Shown: piece by piece, positions 43,874 through 50,755 of the stretch
Position numbering within the stretch: the stretch's first letter is position 1
Layout: each line of letters begins with the position of its first letter
The notes under the pieces: model-generated
The model's database searches: none
Seen by the model: only the letters and a program-made list of their open reading frames with translations
What the model was told of the DNA's origin: nothing
From: an uncultured Prevotellaceae bacterium
Lineage (GTDB): Bacteria > Bacteroidota > Bacteroidia > Bacteroidales > Bacteroidaceae
Reading direction: 5' to 3'
Assembly: GCA_900316985.1 (NCBI GenBank)
Contig: ONFE01000006.1
Location: forward strand, 1-64,000
Length of the DNA stretch: 64,000 bases
Translations under genes and position numbers: made by a program

Positions 43874-45148
43874 ATGAAGAAAATTTTTACGCTTATTTCA
43901 ATGGCATTGATGGCCATGGGTGTTAACGCTCAGACGGAATCGTATGCTGTTCCGGAAGAATTCACCCCGACATCAAACCAGGTGGTGGAGGCTACAGCTT
44001 CTGTAAAACTAGAATACGGAAATGATTCTGGATGGAAAAAATCAGGTAGGCCTGGTGAATCAGATCCGAAGTTTGAGGAATTCCCTTACTACGTAGTTGG
44101 TGCTGATAACCCTAAAAGTTCAGCCAACAAGAATTTTACTCCAGGAAATACAGCTACGCTTCCTGCTGTAGGTACTACCTATAGCTTTACTCCTTCTCAG
44201 GACGGTTCTTTGGAGGTTGCTGTAAAGCTTAATTCTGGCAAGAACTTTTATATTGCTGGCATTTCTGATGCCTATAACTATTCTGGTGATGCGGTGCTTA
44301 CCAATACGGTTGGAGAAACAGTTGAACTTAGTGCTAGTTTCACGGTTTCTGCTAACTTCACAGGTTATGTTAAGTTCGATGTGAAGAAAGGCGAAACTTA
44401 TGTAGTTTTCTGTTCTGGCTCAAAGCTTAGTTTCTTCGGTTTCAAGTTTACTCCAGGTGAGGTAGTCGAAGACACAGGTACACCCCACGATCCTCAGGCA
44501 TGGGACTTCACCTCAACATTAAGCGATGCAGACAAGACTAACATTGCAGCCGATACAGATTGGAAGATTTCGAATATATACGTGAAAGATGCTGACGGTA
44601 ACGATACTGAAGAATTGAAGACCCAGATGTACGAATATACCCAGAAGTTCCAAGGTGTTCCTGTAACTGCTAATGGACAGGAACTTGACCTTACAAAGGG
44701 CTTAAAATTCACGACTGGTGCCAGCAAGTTCCAGTATTATGACGGCGAGCGCCTTGCCCATGGCGGTAACGGCCACGGCCCTATTATCCCAGACTGTGCT
44801 AAGGACGATGTGGTAAAGATCAGATTTAAAGTTTCCGATAGTGGCCGCGGCTTTGAAGTTGGAAATGCAGAAGTGACCGACGGTAATCTGATTGCTGAAG
44901 AGAAGGGTACCTTTGAGGCTACGATGACCGTGAAGAAGAAGGGCGAAGTAACCTTAGCATCTGTCACTGGCGTCGACATCCTTGCTCTTGCTGTTAACAC
45001 CGACCTTCCAGTGGCTACTGGCATTTCGGGTGTGAATAATATTTCTGTTGAAACTGAGGCTCCTGCCTATAACCTGGCTGGCCAGAAGGTTGGTAAGAAC
45101 TTCAAGGGCATCATGATTCAGAATGGTAAGAAAGTCGTGATTAAATGA
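43874..45148 (+). CDS. Secreted protein with carbohydrate-module-like domains, pectin locus
   Basis: About 424 aa from ATG 43874, which opens a signal peptide (MKKIFTLISMALMAMGVNA followed by Q); the frame is open from 43823 but that part is not a signal sequence. Two beta-rich regions are seen, the second starting DPQAWDFTSTLSDADKTNI, a 'WDF' module like those in the neighbouring methylesterase and the 46219 protein. No catalytic motif is recognised. The C-terminus (APAYNLAGQKVGKNFKGIMI then NGKKVVIK) is the short NGKK tail likely used for sorting or surface attachment. A pectin-binding role is inference from neighbours. Its stop codon is the first part of a 52-bp tandem repeat. Confidence 0.85.
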   Translation: MKKIFTLISMALMAMGVNAQTESYAVPEEFTPTSNQVVEATASVKLEYGNDSGWKKSGRPGESDPKFEEFPYYVVGADNPKSSANKNFTPGNTATLPAVGTTYSFTPSQDGSLEVAVKLNSGKNFYIAGISDAYNYSGDAVLTNTVGETVELSASFTVSANFTGYVKFDVKKGETYVVFCSGSKLSFFGFKFTPGEVVEDTGTPHDPQAWDFTSTLSDADKTNIAADTDWKISNIYVKDADGNDTEELKTQMYEYTQKFQGVPVTANGQELDLTKGLKFTTGASKFQYYDGERLAHGGNGHGPIIPDCAKDDVVKIRFKVSDSGRGFEVGNAEVTDGNLIAEEKGTFEATMTVKKKGEVTLASVTGVDILALAVNTDLPVATGISGVNNISVETEAPAYNLAGQKVGKNFKGIMIQNGKKVVIK

Positions 45149-45245
45149 GCAAAGTGAAAACTTGTTTACACTTTCGAATGTGAACGAGTTCGATAAATGA
45201 GCAAAGTGAAAACTTGTTTACACTTTCGAATGTGAACGAGTTCGA
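45142..45245. repeat. Perfect 2 x 52-bp tandem duplication
   Basis: The 52 bp at 45142-45193 are repeated exactly at 45194-45245. The unit contains the last bases and stop codon of the preceding gene (AAATGA) and a near-palindrome CACTTTCGAATGTG. A partial third unit may continue as ACGAAGTTC. Perfect identity implies a recent duplication. Confidence 0.9.
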
Positions 45246-45295
45246 ACGAAGTTCAATGGTGATGAAGTAACCATACCATAATAATAGATAAAAAT

Positions 45296-45330
45296 CAGCC
45301 GCCTCCCATCATCGGGAAGCGGCTGTTTTT
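45296..45330. terminator. Bidirectional terminator between the 43874 gene and the flavodoxin
   Basis: CAGCCGC (45296-45302) and GCGGCTG (45319-45325) with an inner CCC/GGG pairing. TTTTT follows on plus and an A/T-rich tract on minus. Confidence 0.82.
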
Positions 45331-45353
45331 ATTTTCAGAAAGCAGACGAACGC

Positions 45354-45626
45354 TTATTCATAATCTACAAGGGTGAAGTAAGGATCGGCATCGGCTTCCT
45401 TGGTCACGTAAATGGTCACGGGGCGCTTGCTGCCATCAGGTGAACTGTTCTCGGCCTTGAAACAGTATTCGGTACCTGCTTTCACTTGGCGACTGCCAAC
45501 GGTAAGGGCCTTGGCATTCAACATCTGGTAGCCTTTCACAGCCGTGTTGAACACTTCCTCGTCTGCCTTTTCCACGGCCTTCTGCTCAGAGAAGTCAGCC
45601 TTCACTTCCTTTTCGCCTTCCTTCAT
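45354..45626 (-). pseudogene. Flavodoxin-family lipoprotein, C-terminal part (frameshifted)
   Basis: The second frame of the same gene: GMKEGEKEVKADFSEQKAVE resembles the last helix of exported flavodoxins. A short C-terminal extension follows (GYQMLNAKALTVGSRQVKAG, PVTIYVTKEADADPYFTLVD) that is not part of the flavodoxin fold and resembles a small beta domain. In-frame codons upstream of its first ATG read RLIGLG, consistent with a continuous ancestral protein. It ends 24 bp before the terminator at 45296-45330. Confidence 0.75.
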
Positions 45627-46080
45627 GCCCAGGCCGATGAGCCTTCAAGTCGGCCACACTCTGCTTGTAGCCGCCGCTGCCAAAGGTGCAGAAAGGCACA
45701 ATGACCTTTCCCTTCAAGTCAGCCTGACTAAGCCATGATTTCATTGGCAGGGCATAAGTGCCGAACCAGATGGGATAGCCCACGAAAATGGTGTCATAGG
45801 CCGAGAGGTCAACATTGAGCGGAAGCATTTCGGGCAGTACACTGTCCTTCATCTCCTGCTGGCTGCGTTGAATAATCTGCTGGAAGTCGGTAGGGTAGGC
45901 ATCCTTGGTTTGCAAGGCCACGATGTCAGCCCCTATTTTCTGCTGGATGCACTCAGCGGCTTTCTGGGTTGTGGCGGTGACTGAGTAATACACTACCAGC
46001 GATTTCTTCACTGGCTTCTCTTTCGCTGTGCAGGCGGCAAGCAAAAGGCCTGCGAGCACGATGGTCAGGATTTTCTTCAT
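45595..46080 (-). pseudogene. Flavodoxin-family lipoprotein, N-terminal part (frameshifted)
   Basis: ATG 46080 opens a lipoprotein signal (MKKILTIVLAGLLLAACTAK). A flavodoxin-like domain follows, with the FMN-phosphate loop region VVYYSVTATTQKAAE, TIFVGYPIWFGTYALP and KVIVPFCTFGSGG. Family relatives are NAD(P)H-linked quinone or flavin proteins exported in Bacteroidota. After SVADLKA the frame runs into a non-homologous basic tail and stops at 45595, while the expected continuation is found in another frame (45354-45626). The two overlap and together make one domain, with perhaps a few residues lost at the junction. Either a pseudogene or a sequencing indel. Confidence 0.8.
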
Positions 46081-46168
46081 TGTCGTAATGGTTTGAATGG
46101 TTGAATTGATATAAAGTTGGGGACAAAGATATGTAAAAATCCTGTACAATCAAAACAATTCAACAAAA

Positions 46169-46194
46169 ATCCCCTCCTTTTTAGGGGAGGGGAT
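46169..46194. repeat. Intergenic REP-like palindrome
   Basis: CCCCTCC (46171-46177) pairs with GGAGGGG (46186-46192), extended by flanking A/T pairs, with an 8-nt loop. Pyrimidine-rich left arm and purine-rich right arm resemble the element inside guaA. It could also act as a weak terminator for the 46219 gene on the minus strand. Confidence 0.55.
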
Positions 46195-46218
46195 GTTGTG
46201 AATCTGCAAATTCAAGTA

Positions 46219-47685
46219 TTACTTGACGATTTTTTTGCCATTCTGGATAACAATGCCCTTGAAGCTGTTGTTCACGCGCTGACCAGCCAGGTTGAAGGCG
46301 GGGGCGTTAGCGTTCTTCTCGGCCTCGATGGCGTTGACTGAGCTATCTGTAGCCTTGGTGATAGAAATGGGCTGGAACTGCACATTATCCTTAAATACGC
46401 TGATTACACCCTCAATATCGTATTTTACGCCTTCCTCTGGATCAGGAATGGTAATTTTGAACTGGTTGTATCCGGCAATTTCGGAATTAATCTTAAAGTT
46501 TCTTCCGTCTATGTCTCCATAGGTAACACCTTTCAGCACAACAACTTTGTTCATGTTCTCCTTTGTTACATCTGAAGTAGCTGCTTCGGGATAGGTCACT
46601 TCGGTAGTACCGTCTTTCTCGAGCGTGGTGGAAGGAACTACTTCGAACAAGTTGTTATAAACGCTTACCTTGCCTTCCCATCCAGCCTTGATGATGTCGC
46701 CCTTCTCTACACCTAAACCGCCTTTAAAAAGGAGGCTTGAGCCAGTGTCGTCCTTAATATAAACATAATTGCCATTAGCATAAACAACGGTAACTTTTCC
46801 GTTGAATACGAACTCTGTCTTGTCCTCCAAAGCATTCATGGCTGCAATATTGGCAATACCGCTTGCTGCTTCTTTAACGATAATCTGATATTCTGCCTGT
46901 CCAGCATAATACTCATCGTTTTCTTCAGTATTGGCTCTGATTTTTGCGGTTCCGGCAGCCGTGGCTGTAATGGTAACAGCACCAGTAGCCTCGTCAACGG
47001 TGGCAATTTTTTCGTTGGTAGAAGAGTACTTCACTTCGGCGGTAGTGGCCTTTGTCAAAGTAGGTGCGGTGAAAGAAGACTCGCCCAAGATGATTTCCAC
47101 TTGTTCAGCACTGAAACTCAGGTCAGCAGGTTTTTTAGTGACAATAGTGCTTGCATCAGCAAAGGTCACGGTAATGGTCTTGAACTGGCATTGTCCTGCA
47201 TTCATGGTAAGAGTGAGGCTATTAGCATTTCCGTTCCATTCCTTTACTGTAAGGTCACCTCCAGAGATATCTGGAGCGTTCCATGTATTTGTAGTGAAGA
47301 CAATCTTTGAGAGGTTCTTGCCAGAAGGTGCTGTAATGGTCAGACTTCCATTGTTTTCTTTATCTTTATTACCATAGACACGGTAGTCGTATTTGGTCCC
47401 GTTGTTTCCTTTGGGACTCCACACTCGGCATGTGTTCTGACCGTCACCAGCGTTGGTAGCAGTGATGGTGACTCCGTTGATTGTGAAAGGACCTGTGGTT
47501 TCAAATGCCACACCGGCTTCTACAGATGCTTCAACAGTCGGAATGCTGGATTCAGGAATGCCCATAGCCTTTAGGCCATCCGAGGTTGTGAAATCAAATA
47601 CGGCTTCATCTGCCATCACATTTCCAGCAAAGAGAGCCATGACTGTAAGCATGAATAGCTTAATAAATGAGTAATTTTGCTTCAT
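46219..47685 (-). CDS. Secreted multidomain protein, pectin locus (BIG2 and OB-fold-like)
   Basis: 488 aa with signal peptide MKQNYSFIKLFMLTVMALFA. Domains in order: an N-terminal beta-sandwich (AVFDFTTSDGLKAMGIPESS, a 'DFT' module like those of its neighbours), a BIG2-type Ig-like domain (STNEKIATVDEATGAVTITA), and an OB-fold-like domain (FVFNGKVTVVYANGNYVYIK, DDTGSSLLFKGGLGVEKGD) of the kind found in surface proteins and nucleases. The C-terminus is the NGKK tail (AFNLAGQRVNNSFKGIVIQ then NGKKIVK). No enzyme motif is seen, so a binding or scaffolding role is likely. A -7 box TATCTTTG (plus 47733-47740) lies upstream. Confidence 0.82.
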   Translation of the reverse strand: MKQNYSFIKLFMLTVMALFAGNVMADEAVFDFTTSDGLKAMGIPESSIPTVEASVEAGVAFETTGPFTINGVTITATNAGDGQNTCRVWSPKGNNGTKYDYRVYGNKDKENNGSLTITAPSGKNLSKIVFTTNTWNAPDISGGDLTVKEWNGNANSLTLTMNAGQCQFKTITVTFADASTIVTKKPADLSFSAEQVEIILGESSFTAPTLTKATTAEVKYSSTNEKIATVDEATGAVTITATAAGTAKIRANTEENDEYYAGQAEYQIIVKEAASGIANIAAMNALEDKTEFVFNGKVTVVYANGNYVYIKDDTGSSLLFKGGLGVEKGDIIKAGWEGKVSVYNNLFEVVPSTTLEKDGTTEVTYPEAATSDVTKENMNKVVVLKGVTYGDIDGRNFKINSEIAGYNQFKITIPDPEEGVKYDIEGVISVFKDNVQFQPISITKATDSSVNAIEAEKNANAPAFNLAGQRVNNSFKGIVIQNGKKIVK

Positions 47686-47836
47686 AATACATTTGTTTTT
47701 TTAAGTTATACTTTATGTTTTTAATCTTGTTGCAAAGATATACATTTTATTTGAACCGTGCAATTTATCGGGGAATATTTTTGCGGAAAGTTATTTGGGA
47801 AATGGGCGAGGGCGCTTATAGGATAATTTTTCCCCG

Positions 47837-47937
47837 TTTTTGCTATCACTGCTATCACTAGATTGGTAATGTGCTGAATATGTGTGAGTTGTACCGAAAA
47901 TTTAGTGATAGCATAGGTGATAGCAGTGATAGCAAAA
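47837..47937. repeat. Left inverted iteron cluster (GCTATCAC)
   Basis: A perfect 21-bp inverted repeat: 47838-47858 (two GCTATCAC units, 9-bp period) and 47917-47937 (two GTGATAGC units), with a further GTGATAGC at 47905-47912. The arms are separated by 58 bp. It lies between virE and the 46219-47685 gene. Confidence 0.85.
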
Positions 47938-47948
47938 CAGTGATTCTA

Positions 47949-47982
47949 CGTAAAAAAGCGCCTTTAAAAGCGCTTTTTTACG
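47949..47982 (-). terminator. virE terminator overlapping its stop codon
   Basis: The 13-bp arms CGTAAAAAAGCGC (47949-47961) and GCGCTTTTTTACG (47970-47982) are perfect complements around an 8-nt loop that holds most of the stop codon. A- and T-rich ends are present on both strands. Confidence 0.8.
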
Positions 47983-49787
47983 AGATATTCCGTACCGTTA
48001 GAGCCCGTACGGCGCTGCCTGATGCCTTCTAGATTGGAGAGGAAGCGGCCGAACTGCGAGGTGTTTGTCACGTTGATGGCGCGACCGGCCTTCGTCTTGA
48101 GCAGACTGAGGATGGTGCTGGCCTTCATGTACTCTCCGTCCTGTTCGTTCGCGGGCAGTTCGAAGTATTCCATGAAATATTCCTCGGTGGAGGAATGCCA
48201 CTCAAATTGGCGGTTATTGTCCATGATGAGGCGCGTCTGCTCCTGGTCGAACCAGTAAGGCTCGTGGTTTTCGAGGGCCACTTGTGCTTGGGCATAGAGT
48301 TGCTCATAGTTGGGAGGGGTGCTCACGTCGATGGGACCTGTCAGTTCCACGCCGATGAAACGGCGGCTACCGGTGGGGTCGGTGAGTACGTCCGACATGT
48401 TTGCCGTGGCAATGAAGGATGCAAGCCGTGGGAAGTCCTCCACGTGGCGTCCGTAGGGTCGCTTGATTTTCACGGAGGCCAGTTGGATGATGTTCTTCAG
48501 GAAACCTTCCTGCACTTTGCGCGGAATGGCATTGAACTCGTCGAGGTTGATGAGCAGGAACTGGCTCATCTGCTGTAGCACCTGGCGTTTTTCCGAGAGG
48601 TCTATGTTTTCGTTGAAGCCCCATTGCAGTTCGCGGGGTAGGAGTGAGCGGCAGAAGGTGCTCTTGTTGTAGCCTTGACGGGAGATGAGCAGCGGCGCCA
48701 CGGAGTTGCCGTAGCGGCGGTTGAGGCCGCGCCATTGGGCCACCATGCCGAGGAACCAGGTGTAGAACCAGTCCTCCCAGTGGGGGTTGCGGGTAGGTAC
48801 GGTGCGTGCCAGGGCGCGGATATGGTCGCGCCCGTCCCATTTGTCATGTACCTGCCAGAGGTATTCGTCGATGGGGTCGTAGCGTTTGATGTGGTTGGAC
48901 CACACATAGCGGCGCACGTCGTTCTCGGTTACCTTGATGCCTTCGGTGCGGGCGTCGAAGGCGAAGGTGCAGATGGCGCTGGGGTCTGCGGGATGGAAGT
49001 CAAAGCGGTTGTGAGGGCGGTATTCGGTGTATCCCATCACGGTGTTGTAGCGGAACTCGTAACGGCTGCGCAGATGGTTTTCCATCTTTTTTGTCACGAT
49101 TGCCACCTCCTCGTCGGGCTTGAAGTCTTCGTGGGCAGTGGTGTCGTCTGCTGGCGTTGTCTCGGCGGTCTCGTCTGAGATGCGCAGGTTGCTGTCGATG
49201 ATAAAAGGCGTGGCCTTGGCATTGTAGCAGGGCTCGGGATCCAAGGTCAGGCAGAATTGGCTGCGCAATGTTGCCTCCTGCGTCACGAGCGTCTGCGAGA
49301 GCAGAGCGTTATAGACGGGAAATACCAGGGCGTAGGCCCGGCTGTAGAACTTGGCGGCTTCGTCTTCGGTCTGTGGCAACTGACCTTTGTCGTTGGCCGT
49401 GCGCACCATGATTTTCACGCTCCGCCCGCTGGCACCGGTGACGGCAGCGATGGTGGAGGGCAGGGCCATGGCCTTGGTCTTGATGCGCTTCACCTCGTTG
49501 GCGGAGTCCAGTTGGCGTGTTGTGAAGAGCAGGATGCCGTTGAATGTATTCATGCGAAGGTTGCCATTGGCATCGCGCTCCATCTCCATCGCCGGACAGA
49601 TGTGCGGCAGTTCATGTCTGAGTGGACTGCTCTGGTTGTTGAATCGGCATATGCGGATGCGCTGGCGCAGATCTTCCACGCTGCTCGATTTCTTGTCTTT
49701 CTTCATGCGTTCCAGCATCTTCTCCAAATCCTTGTGGGAGAGATGCAGTTGGTTCTTCTTGTCGATACGTATAATACTTACTTTCAT
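47964..49787 (-). CDS. VirE/BT4734-type primase-helicase-like ATPase
   Basis: A 607-aa cytoplasmic protein. The N-terminal region to about residue 200 resembles the BT4734/VirE-N domain, related to primases (IAAVTGASGRSVKIMVRTAN). The C-terminal half is a VirE-type P-loop ATPase: WDGRDHIRALARTVP, modified Walker A SRQGYNKST (369-377), Walker B LLINLDEF (411-418), sensor FIATAN (458-463) and arginine finger GSRRF (473-477). It is followed by a DUF3874-like tail with a winged-helix appearance (MKASTILSLLKTKAG). Such proteins occur in Bacteroidota mobile elements and may unwind or prime DNA replication. The flanking iterons are candidate binding sites. Confidence 0.85.
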   Translation of the reverse strand: MKVSIIRIDKKNQLHLSHKDLEKMLERMKKDKKSSSVEDLRQRIRICRFNNQSSPLRHELPHICPAMEMERDANGNLRMNTFNGILLFTTRQLDSANEVKRIKTKAMALPSTIAAVTGASGRSVKIMVRTANDKGQLPQTEDEAAKFYSRAYALVFPVYNALLSQTLVTQEATLRSQFCLTLDPEPCYNAKATPFIIDSNLRISDETAETTPADDTTAHEDFKPDEEVAIVTKKMENHLRSRYEFRYNTVMGYTEYRPHNRFDFHPADPSAICTFAFDARTEGIKVTENDVRRYVWSNHIKRYDPIDEYLWQVHDKWDGRDHIRALARTVPTRNPHWEDWFYTWFLGMVAQWRGLNRRYGNSVAPLLISRQGYNKSTFCRSLLPRELQWGFNENIDLSEKRQVLQQMSQFLLINLDEFNAIPRKVQEGFLKNIIQLASVKIKRPYGRHVEDFPRLASFIATANMSDVLTDPTGSRRFIGVELTGPIDVSTPPNYEQLYAQAQVALENHEPYWFDQEQTRLIMDNNRQFEWHSSTEEYFMEYFELPANEQDGEYMKASTILSLLKTKAGRAINVTNTSQFGRFLSNLEGIRQRRTGSNGTEYLVKKRF

Positions 49788-49871
49788 TTCTTTTTGTTTG
49801 AGGTTTGATGAATGAGTGCTTGCGTTTCTTTCGATGATGAAACGGGCGGCGGTTGATAGCTTGCTAAATTG

Positions 49872-49954
49872 CTGCGGCTGGCTTGCAGTCTTACTGCGAA
49901 GGCCTCGCAGTACTGCTGCGGATGAACCGCAGTACTGCTGTGAATGGTCTGCAG
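49872..49954. repeat. Four short palindromes at exact 22-bp period
   Basis: 17-bp hairpins start at 49872, 49894, 49916 and 49938. The two central units are perfect in the stem (CTGCGAAGGCCTCGCAG and CTGCGGATGAACCGCAG), the outer two imperfect. Linkers are 5 bp (TCTTA, TACTG, TACTG). Stem bases co-vary while pairing is kept, for example GA/TC against GG/CC, which argues for structure. The layout equals the 12519-12602 array. Confidence 0.85.
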
Positions 49955-49958
49955 TGGT

Positions 49959-50417
49959 CTAAGCGTTGGTGTGAGGGAATACAAGGCGGCTTTCGTAGTG
50001 GTCGAACACCACATCAGCCTTGTAGCCATACCTGGCGAAAAGTTGCTGAATCCATTGCTGGTCGGCAGGCGTGAGTAGTTTCTCGCCACGGTTGTAGCGG
50101 TAGTAGTTGCCGGCGCGCCCGAAGTGATCCTCCATCCGCGGACGAATTTCCTTGTAGTCCTCATGGCGTAAATCCTTGTAGAGTTGGCTGAAGCCCCAGA
50201 CCATGGTGACAGTCTTTATCTCGGCAAACATACGGCACTGGCCGTCTTTGTAAGCCTGTGGCCAGACGCTCATGCCTTGGCAGACACCGTCAGGGACGGT
50301 CATTGCGGCCTGATGCCGCAGGCACTGTTCCTTCAGGGGGCAGCTGTTGTTGAAACACACGGCCCAGTTGTTGGGTACATTTTCGAATTTTAAGTCAAGT
50401 TTCTCCATAATATTCAT
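49959..50417 (-). CDS. Small Cys-containing protein accompanying virE (DUF6078-like?)
   Basis: A 152-aa soluble protein with four cysteines in its N-terminal half (CFNNSCPLKEQCLRH; QGMSVWPQAYKDGQCRMF), a possible metal site. The C-terminal half (LRHEDYKEIRPRMEDHFGRA, RGEKLLTPADQQWIQQLFAR) looks helical and could bind DNA. It resembles a Bacteroidales family I believe is DUF6078, without certainty. ATG 50417 or 50408 can be the start; a -7 box TATCTTTG (plus 50445-50452) precedes it. It is separated from virE by the 22-bp palindrome array, so the array is transcribed between them. Confidence 0.75.
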   Translation of the reverse strand: MNIMEKLDLKFENVPNNWAVCFNNSCPLKEQCLRHQAAMTVPDGVCQGMSVWPQAYKDGQCRMFAEIKTVTMVWGFSQLYKDLRHEDYKEIRPRMEDHFGRAGNYYRYNRGEKLLTPADQQWIQQLFARYGYKADVVFDHYESRLVFPHTNA

Positions 50418-50532
50418 GCGTTTTTAATTTGTTGTTTATTACTGCAAAGATACAAAATTTTAGGCTGAAATGCAAGAGATTTTTGAAATTTTTAGCCTAT
50501 TTCCCGCACTTTTTTCAGCGTTTTGCGATTTT

Positions 50533-50636
50533 GCTATCACTTCTATCACTTATCTATCACTTGCCAAAGATTCTCATTTCCTGCTGATTACTAATTGTTT
50601 ACATTTATTTTCTCTTTTTAAGTGATAGGTGATAGC
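50533..50636. repeat. Right inverted iteron cluster (CTATCAC)
   Basis: CTATCAC at 50534-50540, 50543-50549 and 50554-50560, then after a T-rich spacer the inverse GTGATAG at 50622-50628 and 50629-50635. Five copies of the same 7-mer as the left cluster, in the same inward symmetry. Confidence 0.85.
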
Positions 50637-50689
50637 TAAATATTATTTTCTCATGCGCGCGCGTAAACATAGAGACATACATTAAAGGA

Positions 50690-50727
50690 ATGCGCACCCA
50701 TGACCAGCATGATCATTGGGTGCGCAT
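50690..50727 (-). terminator. Terminator after the second pectate lyase gene
   Basis: ATGCGCACCCA (50690-50700) and TGGGTGCGCAT (50717-50727) pair perfectly over 11 bp with further inner pairing TGA/TCA. On the minus strand TCCTTTAATG follows. Confidence 0.75.
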
Positions 50728-50755
50728 AAGGTAAGGTAAACCGCTGACCGGCTTG

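Larger units (their letters stand above)
47837..50636. mobile_element. Candidate VirE-type integrated element flanked by CTATCAC iterons
   Basis: A 2.8-kb island interrupts the pectin region. It contains a VirE/primase-helicase-like gene and a small Cys-containing protein gene, both on minus, with a 22-bp-period palindrome array between them. Inverted CTATCAC iteron clusters mark both ends (47837-47937 and 50533-50636). There is no transposase or integrase, and no target-site duplication was identified, so mobility is inference from the isolated content and symmetric flanks. Confidence 0.5.
50418..50755. other. 338-bp region upstream of the DUF6078-like gene
   Basis: Holds the probable -7 box of the small gene (50445-50452), the right iteron cluster (50533-50636), a short alternating GC tract (GCGCGCGCG near 50655-50663) and the terminator of the downstream pectate lyase gene (50690-50727). 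No gene is seen. Confidence 0.65.

Noticed and set aside
45142-45245. The 52-bp tandem repeat as an attachment-site duplication
   Set aside because: The copies are directly adjacent with nothing between them, so there is no integrated element.
47837-50636. Prophage or integrative conjugative element
   Set aside because: No integrase, relaxase, mobilisation, structural or lysis genes are present. Only two genes and iterons are seen, so only a minimal element is proposed.
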